Shown piece after piece: positions 13,016 to 23,283 of a DNA stretch of 64,000 nt. The position numbers and the translations under genes are program-made. The DNA lies in NCBI GenBank assembly GCA_028554755.1, contig JAPTOF010000001.1:29749501-29813500 (forward strand), written 5' to 3'. The notes under the pieces are model-generated. The model was not told the DNA's origin. It was given only the letters and a program-made list of their open reading frames with translations, and did no database searches. This DNA is from Cordia subcordata. Lineage: Eukaryota; Streptophyta; Magnoliopsida; Boraginales; Cordiaceae. The number at the start of each line of letters is the position of its first letter. The first letter of the stretch is position 1.

Positions 13016-14250
13016 ATTGATTGTCCAGGTGGATATCCTCCAAGGGGTGAGTACTTTTAAAAGTGTAAAATGTGTTTTATCTTCCTATATTTTGTAAAGT
13101 CACATAAAATTTTTTATAGTTTTAAAACTGACTAATACCTTTAACAGACATGGTACATTGGCCCTTATCATTAGCTTTTTCGTTAAAATTAATGGAAGAT
13201 ATACCTAAAATGCACTTTGACTTATTAACAATGAAACAAACTCAAATAAATTGGTACAAATTCCTTCTTTTGATTTTAAAAATGATGCTAATTACTCTCT
13301 CTAGTCTAAAAAGATTTACAAATAAACCGCTTACAAGGTGAAAATAAAAAATATATCTGCCAAATTATGTAGATTTCTTTGTTTATATGCATTTAATTAT
13401 TTTGTATATATTTGTATTGCTTAATAAGAATAAGCAGTCATTTAAACAAAGAGATATATATATAATTTAGTAGATACATTTTCATTTTTTTACTCATCTA
13501 GGGGTGTATTTGCACGTTACTTCAAACTAGAGGGAAGAATTTGCACCGTTTTTAAAACCAGAGGAGGAATTTGCACCAATTTACTTAAAATTTTCTATTA
13601 TTAACAAGTCAAAATGCGTTGTACAGTGAATTTTGTGCTTTCCGTTAACTCTAACAGAAAAACTAACTATGAGAGTTAATGTGTAACGTCTTTTAAATCA
13701 CAAGGAAATATCTGTGAGTTTTAAAATCATAAGGAGTTTTATGCAACTTTTAAAGAACATCGAGGAGGTTGTAAATGCATTCTACTCTTAAAAAGAACAG
13801 ACTATTACTGAAGTACTTCACTTGCTATTTTCTATTTTAAAAATAATTTAGTTCCTTCCAAACTAATCGTATATCATAAATGTGTCACCGTGAAAATATT
13901 TTTAGTATACTAATTTGTCACTTTTGAGTGCATCACCGTGAAAATATTTTTAGTATACTAATTTGTCACTTTTGAATACCTTGTGCAGGTCTTATAGAAC
14001 GAAAGATTGGGAAAGTTTCATCAGAATCCTTTGTTGAATAGAAGGGGAAAACAATATAAAAAATGACTGAAGAAACTAATACTGTATAGGCATAGGGTAT
14101 CTCCATTACTAAAAGCAATCATATCACATCATCATAATTTTTGTAACTGTAATCAAATTTTAAAGGAATGCAATAAGGAAAAAACATTATTTTCCTTCAT
14201 TAACTATATTGGTCAATTGCAATAAAAGGAACGCATCTTCTAGAAAAACC
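13016..14250 (+). other. 3'UTR region of the SYT5-like gene, with probable 3'UTR intron and poly(A) signal
   Basis: A consensus 5' splice site (gtgagt, 13047) lies 31 nt after the stop codon, and ttgtgcag ending at 13988 is a good acceptor, suggesting a 942-nt intron within the 3'UTR. AATAAA occurs at 14221-14226. A 48-bp direct duplication (13885-13932 and 13933-about 13975) abuts the acceptor. The 31-nt spacing is below the usual ~50-nt limit for triggering nonsense-mediated decay. Confidence 0.5.
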
Positions 14251-14574
14251 AAAATAGAGAAGATGCAACCTTATCATTTCGTCAAAAAGTCTAAAATCTT
14301 ATAAGGTCACGAAGAAAATTCTTGGAGAACAATTTACGCATTTATAAATGACATGGGTGGATATCATAATGTCACGTGCACCATTAATGGGACACCAGGC
14401 ATAAGATTTACCAAGGGACATGAAGCAAACCAGCTGAAGGGATGGGTGGTTCGACACCTTGAGCACTATACGATTGTCTGGTCCTCGAGAATTGGAGTAA
14501 TCATGTAATTTTTTACTTTCTGTTTTGTAACATTATTTATTAACGAAGACAAAATGAAAATGACAAGGAACTTA
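14251..14574. other. Intergenic, no gene recognised
   Basis: Unique-looking sequence between the likely gene end and the next MITE. Short open stretches around 14350-14510 show no recognisable domain. Confidence 0.4.
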
Positions 14575-14600
14575 GGTTGTGCTTGATTTGCCTGTTTTCT

Positions 14601-14633
<33 letters not shown>

Positions 14634-15167
14634 TAAAATAATTTTTATTTTTTTCTAAAATTTAGAGAACGTGTTGGTTATTAAAAGTATTTTATTTTTT
14701 ATGTTTATTGACAAAATTGCCATCTTATTTTTTAAATTTTTTTAGAGATATTTACAAAGTTACCATCATATTTTTTAATTTTTTTAGAGATATTTACCAC
14801 CTTGTTTTTAAAATTTTTTTTGATATATTTACAAAACTATTACTTTGTTTTCTAAATTTTTTGGAGATATGTACAAAACTATCACCTTGTTTTCTAAATA
14901 TTTTAGAGTTATTTACAAAATTGCTACTTTATTTTCTAAATTTTTAAAATTATTTACAAAACTGCCACCTTGTTTTTTAAATCTTTTAGAGTTATTTACA
15001 ACCACCTTGTTTTCAGATAAAATACTTTTTAATGTTTTCTGTTTTCCTAGAAAACTGTTTTCTATTTTCTAAAAATAAAAATAAAATAGTTAACCAAATG
15101 AGTTTCCTATCCTAATTTTCATTTTCCATGAAAATAAAAACAGAAAACAGGCAAACCAAACGCATTC
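14575..15167. mobile_element. 593-bp MITE with TTA target duplication and internal ~42-bp tandem repeats
   Basis: The ends are ggttgtgcttgatttgcctg and the complement of caggcaaaccaaacgcattc, so the inner parts of the terminal repeats match well and the outermost bases are diverged. TTA flanks both sides (14572-14574 and 15168-15170), as for PIF/Harbinger MITEs. The interior (about 14705-15020) is a degenerate tandem array of the motif 'atttacaaaactgccacctt...gttttctaaatttttagag', about 8 units. This array creates repetitive open frames that are not genes. Confidence 0.7.
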
Positions 15168-16492
15168 TTAGGTGTTCAAATGGTGTTCCTAAGATGCTTT
15201 TCCTATATGTTGGTTTGCCCGATCGTGCTATTGAAGTTCACATAGTAAGCATGTATCATGTTTTTAAAGATCATTTCATACAAGAGACTGCATTTAATTT
15301 TAGGCATATTGGGTCAAATGAGATAAATGAGACATATGAACTCCAAGAGGGAGTTATGAATTATTTTGGCATATAGTTTGTTTTATAATATTAGTAAAAG
15401 AATTAGTTCTTCATGTAAGAAGTTTTGAGGGAATAAGAATTTTGTGCACTTCAAAGAGTTTTAGATATATATATATATATATATATATATATCTTAAATA
15501 GATAGAGGAAGGGGGTTAAACATTCCAAAATTAGATGTGAATCTAATAGTTGTGTTACAGTCTTCCGCAACAAATTCTGGCAATTCTTCATTTGTTTGAC
15601 ATTTGCAAATAAAAAGGAAGTGTGATAGTTTAATAGATTTTTGAAAGCAAAATGACAAAGCCAGATGGTTGTGTGAAAAGCAATTTGTGAAGTTGAAGAA
15701 ACTTGTCGATGTTGAAGTTCGTTCATCTAGACATGGTGATGAAGGCTCTCTACATGATAAATATGTCATCCAAGTGTATATGAGTAGAAAGGTGAAAGAA
15801 ATGTTCGAATGAAAGGTTACTAAGAAGTACAATCAAACTAGAGCAAGGGAAAAGATAGTAAAGATAAAAATGCAGCACAATGAAGAAGCCGATTCATTTT
15901 ATGTAGTTTTTTTATTTTATTCATTTTGTATTTTTCTTTTTAACCTTGAGTTCACATTTTCTTATGATATAGTTTATTGTTTGTGTTAACTTTTAGTTAA
16001 CTATTATCAAATTTGTCGTTTATAAGGTTTTTTTTTTTTTTTTTTGGTGAACATGTACTTTATCATCTATGAAAAATTTTTGTTCTATATGTGAACTGGT
16101 TTTTTTTTTTTAATTTTTTAAAAGACAACTAATAACTTGAGTCAAAGTTGCTAGGTTAACGGATAGTATGTTTCTTGTATGGGAATGTGCTAGTTGAATA
16201 TGATAAAGTTTAAGGGACAGATGTGCAACATATGATTTTGAGAGACAAAAACACTCTTCATGAGAAATTTTTTTTTGTGTAGATGGATTATGTTGATTTT
16301 TAGAATAATAATTGGTTAGGATTGTGAACATTATCTTTAAAATAATAGTTAATTTTTTTTATTATTTGTATGTCAAATGCTCTGTGTTTATTGCTTTTCA
16401 TACTAGGATACTTTTTTTCCAATGCTAAAAGTTAGAGTGTTTAGATTGACAATGGCACTGAATTTTTCAATTCTAAATTTCCTCTATTTTTT
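15168..16492. other. Intergenic, AT-rich, with possible decayed coding fragment and (TA)n tract
   Basis: Holds a (TA)n microsatellite at 15465-15492 and several T-runs. The + strand around 15640-15880 reads as a Lys/Glu-rich open stretch broken by stops, which could be a remnant of a transposon protein, but no family is recognisable. The longest minus-strand frames here (15451-15832) look like chance. Confidence 0.35.
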
Positions 16493-17350
16493 GGGTTTAT
16501 TCCCTTAACAGTCCCTAGACTAGTGACTTTGTTGCATTTTAATCTCTTGACTTTTAAAATGAACCTTTTAGAGGGTGTTTGGATTGGCTTATCAAAAAGC
16601 TATTTAAAGCACTTCTAGCTTTAAGCGGCTTTTTTTTTTAATTGTCGACTTTAAGTAACTACGTGTTTGAATAAAAGTTGTGAATATAAAAATAAGTACT
16701 TACATGTTTGATTAAAGTGGGTTGAAAAGTAAGTTCTATGGTTAAAATAACTATTAAGAACATCAAAATAGAATTTAAAAAGTATATAAAATAAAAGAGA
16801 AAAGATATTTTAGTAATAAAAATCAAAAGGTAAGGATAAGATAGTAAATGATTTGGTGAAGCTTACTCTTTTTTCCAAGTACTTAAAGCCATAAAAAGCA
16901 AATGTTGGGGTTGGGGAGCTTTTTGTTTTCTACTTAAAGCCACTTAAAAAAGCACTTTTTTAATTAAAACAAACACTTTTATTAGCTTAAATTAGACTTT
17001 AAGCAGATTTAACTAGAAAAAAAAAAGCCAAACCAAACACCCTCTTAGTCCCTGGATTATTAACCTTGTTGTATTTTAGTCCTTTAACTTTCAAAATGGA
17101 CCTTTTAGTCCTTGATCCTCTAAAATTAACTCCTTTTTAAGGACTAACAACGTCCCATTTATCAAAGTCTATGGACTAACAACATCCCATTTATCAAAGT
17201 TCAAGGATTAAAAGTTTCATTTTGAAAGTCAAGGGACTAAAATGTGACAAGCTCAATAATTTAGGGACAAAGAGATTTATTTTGAAAGTTAAGGGATTAA
17301 AACGCGACAAAATCAATAGTCCAGGGACTATTAGAGGAATAAACTCTTTT
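16493..17350. repeat. Foldback element, family F (copy B), interrupted by a MITE
   Basis: The same arms as the copy at 9063: gggtttattcccttaacagt on the left and a complementary arm ending near 17346. Left-arm sequence stops at 16570 and resumes at 17045, the interval being a separate MITE. Removing it leaves about 384 bp, the size of the uninterrupted copies. Confidence 0.8.
16571..17044. mobile_element. 474-bp Tourist-like MITE nested in foldback copy B, TTA target duplication
   Basis: The termini are gagggtgtttggattggctt and the complement of gccaaaccaaacaccctc, giving terminal inverted repeats starting GAGGGTGTTTGG. TTA precedes (16568-16570) and follows (17045-17047). The uninterrupted sister copies read 'ccttttagtcc' at this point with a single TTA, documenting the pre-insertion site. 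No coding capacity. PIF/Harbinger-type by TIR style and target duplication. Confidence 0.88.
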
Positions 17351-17540
17351 TAAAATAAATTAATAGATTGATAAAATGTCACATTCTAGAGATTTGAATC
17401 TCCAAGAACCACATGAATCTGAACTTGTCAGCAGGTTATGCTTAATCTAATGTCCAAGCCATTGTTTGGCCTAACTGTGAGATCTCAACTATTAAGCTAT
17501 AAGGGTTTTACAAGTAGAGCTTTGAGTAAAAGTATTGCTA

Positions 17541-17999
17541 GGACTCGTTTGGATTGACTTTTTCCAAAAACGCTTTTTTTAATAGCTTTTGAAAAAGGTT
17601 TTTTTTGAAAAGCTGAAAATTCTGGCTTTTAAAAAAAGTTTATTTGAGGTTTTTTTAGAGTTTCAGCTTTTTTGGAAGCCAAATCAAATAGTTATGACAA
17701 ATTTAATATAACTTTTTCAGGAAAAAAAGTATTTTTTTTCCTAGAAAAAAGCCAATCCAAACAGGTCAAGGACCTGTTTGGATTGGATTTTTTAAGGAAA
17801 AGAAACACTTCTTTCTTGAAAAAATACATTCATTGTAATAACTATTTAATTTGTCTTTTAAAAAAGCTAAGAATCTAGAAAAAAGTTTAAATACAATTTT
17901 TTTTCAAAAGCTAAAATTTTTAGTTTTTTTAGAAAAGTACTTTTTTAAAAGTTGTTAAAAAAAAGTGCTTTTCACAAGAAACCAATCCAAACGAGGCCT
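17541..17999. repeat. Compound foldback: two inverted-repeat elements back to back
   Basis: The outer left end is ggactcgtttggattg and the outer right end caatccaaacgaggcc. In the middle, ccaatccaaacaggtc (ending near 17767) is followed at once by ggacctgtttggattgg. Four related terminal arms therefore alternate in orientation, as if two MITE copies had fused end to end. CTAG lies at both outer edges, but it is palindromic and too short to settle the target duplication. Confidence 0.65.
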
Positions 18000-18533
18000 A
18001 GCAGATGTTGATTGTTTGGTTTTGTATTTTAGTAGTTGAGTTTTTAGTTATTTTGAGGAAAATATTAAACTTTAAAAAATATGGAATAATATTTAAAAAA
18101 AATGAAGGAAAACATTTTCACATGATGTAAAAATAATTTTTCAAAAGCATTTTTTGGAAAGCACCAATTTGGAACTTTTCATTTTTCAGCTTCGTTTTAA
18201 GTTTCTGCTTCTATGAAAAAACTCTTTTGAAATGGGGGCAAATAGATTAGCTTCAGCTTTGAACTTATAAAAAGCACATTTGAGTATTCTGAAAGCAAGG
18301 CCAAACAAACTTTAAGCTATTGATAACACAATCAACCTAATGCTTTAAGAGTTCAATAAGTAGACTTTTTGCTAGTTTGATGAATTTGTAATTTAAATAT
18401 ACTACTTAAATTTTGTGTACATTTAGCTATGTAATTGTGCACAAAGACGTCTTTATTAGTGAATTTTATTCTATTTTATGAATAGATTTGTAGTATTTCA
18501 ATAAAGTATTTCTAGTTGGCTCACAAAAAGTTT
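18000..18533. other. Intergenic, AT-rich
   Basis: No gene. Weak inverted 'gtttgg/ccaaac' words at about 18015 and 18303 may mark another decayed MITE, but I cannot establish its ends. Confidence 0.35.
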
Positions 18534-18940
18534 AAGGGTTTATTCCCTAATAGTCCCTACACTATTAACTTTGTCGCATTTTAATCCCTTGACTTTCAAA
18601 ATGATTCTTTTAGTTTCTGGACTATTGACTTTGCTGCACTTTAGTTCCTTGAATTTCAACATGAACCTTTTAGTCCATGGACTTTGAGAAATAGGGCATC
18701 GTTAGTCTTTAAACCTCTAAAATAAACTCCTTTTTAAGGATTAATGACATCCCATTTATCAAACTCTATGGACCAATGACTCCCATTTATCAAAGTCTAG
18801 GGAGTAAAAGGTTAATTTTGAAAGTCAATGACTAAAATGCGACAAAGTCAATAGTCCAACGATTAAAAGGTTCATTTTAAAGCCAATGGACTAAAATGCG
18901 ACAAAGTCAACAGTCCAAGCACTATTAGGAGAATAAACCC
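18534..18940. repeat. Foldback element, family F (copy C)
   Basis: The left arm starts aagggtttattccctaatag and the right arm ends ggagaataaaccc. The internal words 'gggcatcgttagt' and 'gacatcccatttatcaaa' are shared with the other copies. Non-coding. Confidence 0.8.
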
Positions 18941-18974
18941 AAAAATTAAGTATACTGAACATTTGTATGCTTTG

Positions 18975-19380
18975 GAATTGAATTATTCCCCTAATAGTCA
19001 CTGGACTATTGACTTTGTCGCATTTTAATGCCTTGACTTCCAAAATAAACCTTTTAGTCCTTGGACTATTGACTTTATATCATTTTAGTCCCTTGACTTT
19101 GCTATATTTTAGTTCCTTGATTTTTAACATGAACCTTTTAGTATCTAGACTTTAATAAATGGGATGTCGTTAGTCCTTAAAAGGGGTACATTGTAGAGGT
19201 TCAAGGACTAACAATATCCTATTTATCAAAGTCCACGGACTAAAAAGTTCATTTTGAAAGTCAAGGGACTAAAATACGACAATGTCAATAGTCCAGGGAC
19301 TAAAATGTTCATTTTGAAAGTCAAGGGACTAAATGCGACAAAGTCAATAATTAAGGGACTATTAGGGGAATAAACCCCCT
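18975..19380. repeat. Foldback element, family F (copy D), adjacent to copy C
   Basis: The left arm (ttattcccctaatagtcact) and the complementary right arm ending attaggggaataaacccc are the best preserved of the four copies. It lies only about 40 bp from copy C in the same arm arrangement, suggesting insertion next to, or duplication of, a pre-existing copy. Confidence 0.8.
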
Positions 19381-20449
19381 TTCAACTTTAATTAATAGAA
19401 AAGATAAATATGACATGTTTAACGTCACAAACATCATATGTTTGTAATCCATTATCACAAAGAGAAACCAAGATAGAAATAGATGTTCAAAATACAAACT
19501 TATATTGCTCAACATGAGAATAAGTTCAACTTAAATTGTTTAGGACTGGAATATGTTCCTCATCTTCCTTTCCCCTTCTTCCTCCTCTTCCTGCTCTTGT
19601 TGTGTTTTTGGAGACTTGTTTTTTAACCCTTTTATTTGGTCTACTCTTTTCTTCTTCTTCTTCTTGTTCTTCTTCTTCTTCTTCTTCCTTTTCCTTCATT
19701 TTCTTCTCCTCTTCTTGTTTTGTTCTCTATTGTTTCTCTTTATTTCTTTTTCTTGATCTAGTTCTTTAGTTAGTTCTTTGTGCATCTTTCCAAGACCTTT
19801 CGAATTTTCAATGTAGGAATTCAATTTGTTGAATACTAGTTCATCAATTATGGAATATAGTAATAGTCATAGGCTACAAAAATAAATACATAAATTTTTT
19901 ATTTACATTATAAACCAATTGATGTGAAATTGAATATTTTATTATCACAAAGTTCTTATAGGTAGTACCTGCTCAAATAGTTTGCAAGTTGTAATGCTTT
20001 CATTCGCCTCATTGCATATATGTTCCACAATCAACAAAATTTTTGTCATTTCTTCAAAGCATTTGAAGCATAATTGTACCCAAGTATTTCACTTTTTGGT
20101 TTTGGATGATTTTCTTCCTCAAAAACTCTGACATTGGCTCCTTTTGCAGTGAAAACAATCAGTATGGTATTTCACTTGAAAATAAGAATTTTTGTACAAG
20201 TTTGTTGTAGTTTTATATTATTTTACCGCCAAGTTCCGCTTAATATGCATGTGTTTTCATCATGGTTCCTACTGTTGTACAACAATTTTGGCATTCTCTT
20301 CATAAAATTATATTAGAAGATAAAATAGTATTGGTGTTCATACAATTGAAAAAAAATGCTATTATTTATTTTGAACATGATGTGTTAGTTTTGTAAACAT
20401 TTAGCAATGTAATAATAGTAATGAAAAGACGTGGTTGTGGATGAACTGG
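19381..20449. other. Intergenic; (TTC)n-rich block, possible minus-strand remnant
   Basis: A (TTC)n-rich tract (19650-19692) yields poly-Ser/Phe frames on + that are not genes. On minus, about 19740-19870 reads as a Lys/Glu-rich, coiled-coil-like stretch (including IIDELVFNKLNSYIENSK) before a stop. It may be a fragment of a transposon-borne protein, but no domain is visible. Confidence 0.35.
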
Positions 20450-21180
20450 TGAAGTTAGGGTATAACACTTTGATGTACCATGAGGAGAGGTCTTGAGTGA
20501 TAAGATTGTCTGCTTGGTACGTTAGTTGTTGTGTTCTAACCAAGCAAAACATGCATGTGAAATAGTAGAGTCTACGTATCCCCTTAAATTTGTCTTATTG
20601 GTTATCATAAATCTAGATCTAGTGATATCACCCTTCAGAGGTATATCGGTCATTTGACTTGTAGGTTGCTCCCTAGATCAAGAGATCCATGACTAGGTAG
20701 TTATCACTTCGTTGGACTAGAGATTCCAAGGATCCAAATGTAGTCTTAAAGGTGATGGTGCCTTTTGACCGGCCTTCACTACGGGTGGACATAGATAGGT
20801 ATTTTGGTCATTTCGCTTAGTTGGTCAAAGACAGTGGTTACTTGATATAACCTATTTCTACTTAGCTAGTAATTATCCTTGGAGTGCAGCTTTGGTCTTT
20901 CGATGGAAACAGACTAAGGTCAAAATGGCCTTGATATAACTAAAGTGGTAGTAAGGGCGTTTTGGTCATTTTGGAAACTAAGAGTAATTATGTCTTTTGG
21001 TTCTTTCACTAGTCATATTTCTAATGGATCTAATTGATCACTATTTTGTCCACAAGCCCTAAATAGCCCATAAGCGCACGGGCCGTCTATGGTATAGCGT
21101 GCGAGTGTAGGGTCAAATGCACAGATAAGCCAAACGTGCATGGTGTCCTAAGCTAATTATGTCCTAAAAGTCAAACTTTT
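20450..21180 (-). repeat. Dispersed repeat family G, copy 1 (inverted relative to 57890-58520)
   Basis: The complement of this stretch aligns, with divergence, to 57890-58520 on +. Shared words include 'ccattttgacct', 'aaagac(c)aaag.tg.actccaa.gata.ttacta' and 'ctcttgatcta.g.g...acaag.caaat'. No coding potential. It could be a piece of a long terminal repeat or other non-coding transposon segment. Confidence 0.55.
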
Positions 21181-23180
21181 GTGAGATTTGACAGGTCTTT
21201 TTTAGATTTTGGTAGGAATCTTCTAGTTTGTGTCAATACTTCTTTGACTAAGAAAAATTTGTCTTTCATAAAACAAACATGCTATTTTAAGAATTATTTT
21301 CAAAATAATATTAATTTAAGAATAATAATTTTTTATAATTATATATTTCCAGGACAACAACTAGAAGGGCTACATGTCAACATGTCATAATATCTAAAAA
21401 GATTATTAAAAAGATAATTCAGAACAAATTAATCTAAACTTTAAAATCCAAACTAATTCATTGATTTCTTATCAACTTTCAAATAATTTTAAAATAAATC
21501 CAAACTTTAAAAATCTAAACTAATCAACTAATTTCTTATCATCTCTATAAAAATTATTAAAAAAATTCCAACAAAAGAAATCAAACTTAAGAAAAATTAA
21601 TCTGGTGATTTCTTATCAACTTTTAAAAAAAATTACACTTATCTAATTTTAAAATAATTTAAACTTATCTAATTGTATACAAATAAATCTCTTAAAAAAC
21701 TGAACTTATGCAATGTTATTCAATTAGCTTTGAAATAATTTAGTCTTATCTAAATTTGAACATCCATAACTTATTGAAACTTATCTAACTATTATGCAAG
21801 AACATATCTTAAACTGGTTTTAGTTATTTATATACTTTAAACCCCACAACATATGGTGTCTACGTTTGTAATTGTAGAACACCAATCAAAACTATCAAGG
21901 ACTTGTCTCAAATCAAGTAAGCTTAAATTTAATTTTTTGTTTTTAAAATTTCTTTGTGGATTTCTTAATTTTTTGAACTTTAGTTTTGTTGGATTTCGTG
22001 ATGTGGGTAGGGGTGTTGGCAAGTGTATGTTGAAGCTAATACAAGAAATTTTTCCACCCTGATTCTGGCGCGTTTGACATTAAAAACATAGTGGAAAGGG
22101 GTATCTGATTGCTCATTTTTTAGTGATATAATCTCAAATTTAATTCCTAACTTTAGAAGAAGCACATTATGAGTCCCAAATGCTCCTCAAAACTCAAAAG
22201 TGATGAAGTTGTTAATTGGTATTATATTTCCTTGGGATTTGGATGGAAAACTACAAAATGAGCTTAACACACTAAGAAATGATCTTCCAGATTTTCAAGT
22301 TGGTTCCAATGTCTATTCAGATTTTTGAGTTACTCCCTAAGAAATGGCACATGCGTGGTTGTGTGAAATGACTTTTTCTTTGTCAAATTCTAACAAGAAT
22401 ATAATGGCTTGACTACTTTGAGCATTATGACAAGTACTAGGACTAATTTGAAAATCTAAGTAAATAGAAAATTGCTAAGAAATATACATGTTTTTGTGTG
22501 TTCTAATATATGGAATGTATTTTTCTGTCTATGCTAATTTATATGGAAAATCAAGTGCTAGAGCTGGTTTTTTTTTTTCTTTTTTCCCTTGACCTCCCCC
22601 TTTGTGAAGTTAAGGCAAATACGACAACTATAAACAAGGTGAATTGTTTGTATAGGGTGTTCTGAGAGTTGGAACTTGTGAATATTGAGGTTGGGGTGGT
22701 GTCTATTTGAAATTTTTTGTTAATGCTTGGTGTCTTTTATATTTATATACTATTTTCAAATCATTCTCCATTACTTTTATTTACTTGAGCTACTAACATT
22801 TTTTTTAACTATTGGATAGATATGTCCATCCCAATTAAAAATTTACCCTTAAATTAAGTGGTTGATGATATTTTGATAATTCTAAAAAAGGTAATTTTAT
22901 TTTTCTGAATGATGAGAGTAGAAGCAAACCTTAAGTTCAACATGCTTACTATTACTTCGTCTTTATCTTTGCACAAAAAAGCTTATCCTCATTTTTCCAT
23001 AGGCATATCCCGGGCAATGCTTATGATTATTAGAGTATCCTGCGTGCCAGATCAAGTATAGAAGACTTGATAGGTCTTTTTCGCTGAAAAGGACATTTTA
23101 ATGGTTTTAATTTTAAATAATTAATCTTGAATATGAAATTTGAAGCCTGTTATAGCGATTAAATTTTAAATTCATGTTGT
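21181..23180. other. AT-rich intergenic DNA
   Basis: Contains runs of related short words (aaatccaaacttta, cttatctaatt) between about 21400 and 21800, a loose low-complexity repeat. I see no gene or recognisable mobile element up to the LTR retrotransposon boundary at 23186. Confidence 0.4.
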
Positions 23181-23185
23181 TCGAT

Positions 23186-23236
23186 TGTAACACCCCGTAA
23201 ATAGAAAAGCCACGTAGGTCGCATGCATATATACAT

Positions 23237-23283
<47 letters not shown>

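Noticed and set aside
14708..15072. Repetitive open frames with FTKLL..CFLN units
   Set aside because: Produced by the 42-bp tandem repeat inside a MITE; overlapping frames share the pattern and there is no start context or homology.
15451..15832. Overlapping minus-strand frames of 91 and 112 aa
   Set aside because: They include translated (TA)n sequence and show no homology I recognise.
19536..19769. Open frame rich in Ser/Phe/Leu on +
   Set aside because: It is a translation of a (TTC)n-rich tract and has no domain or splice support.
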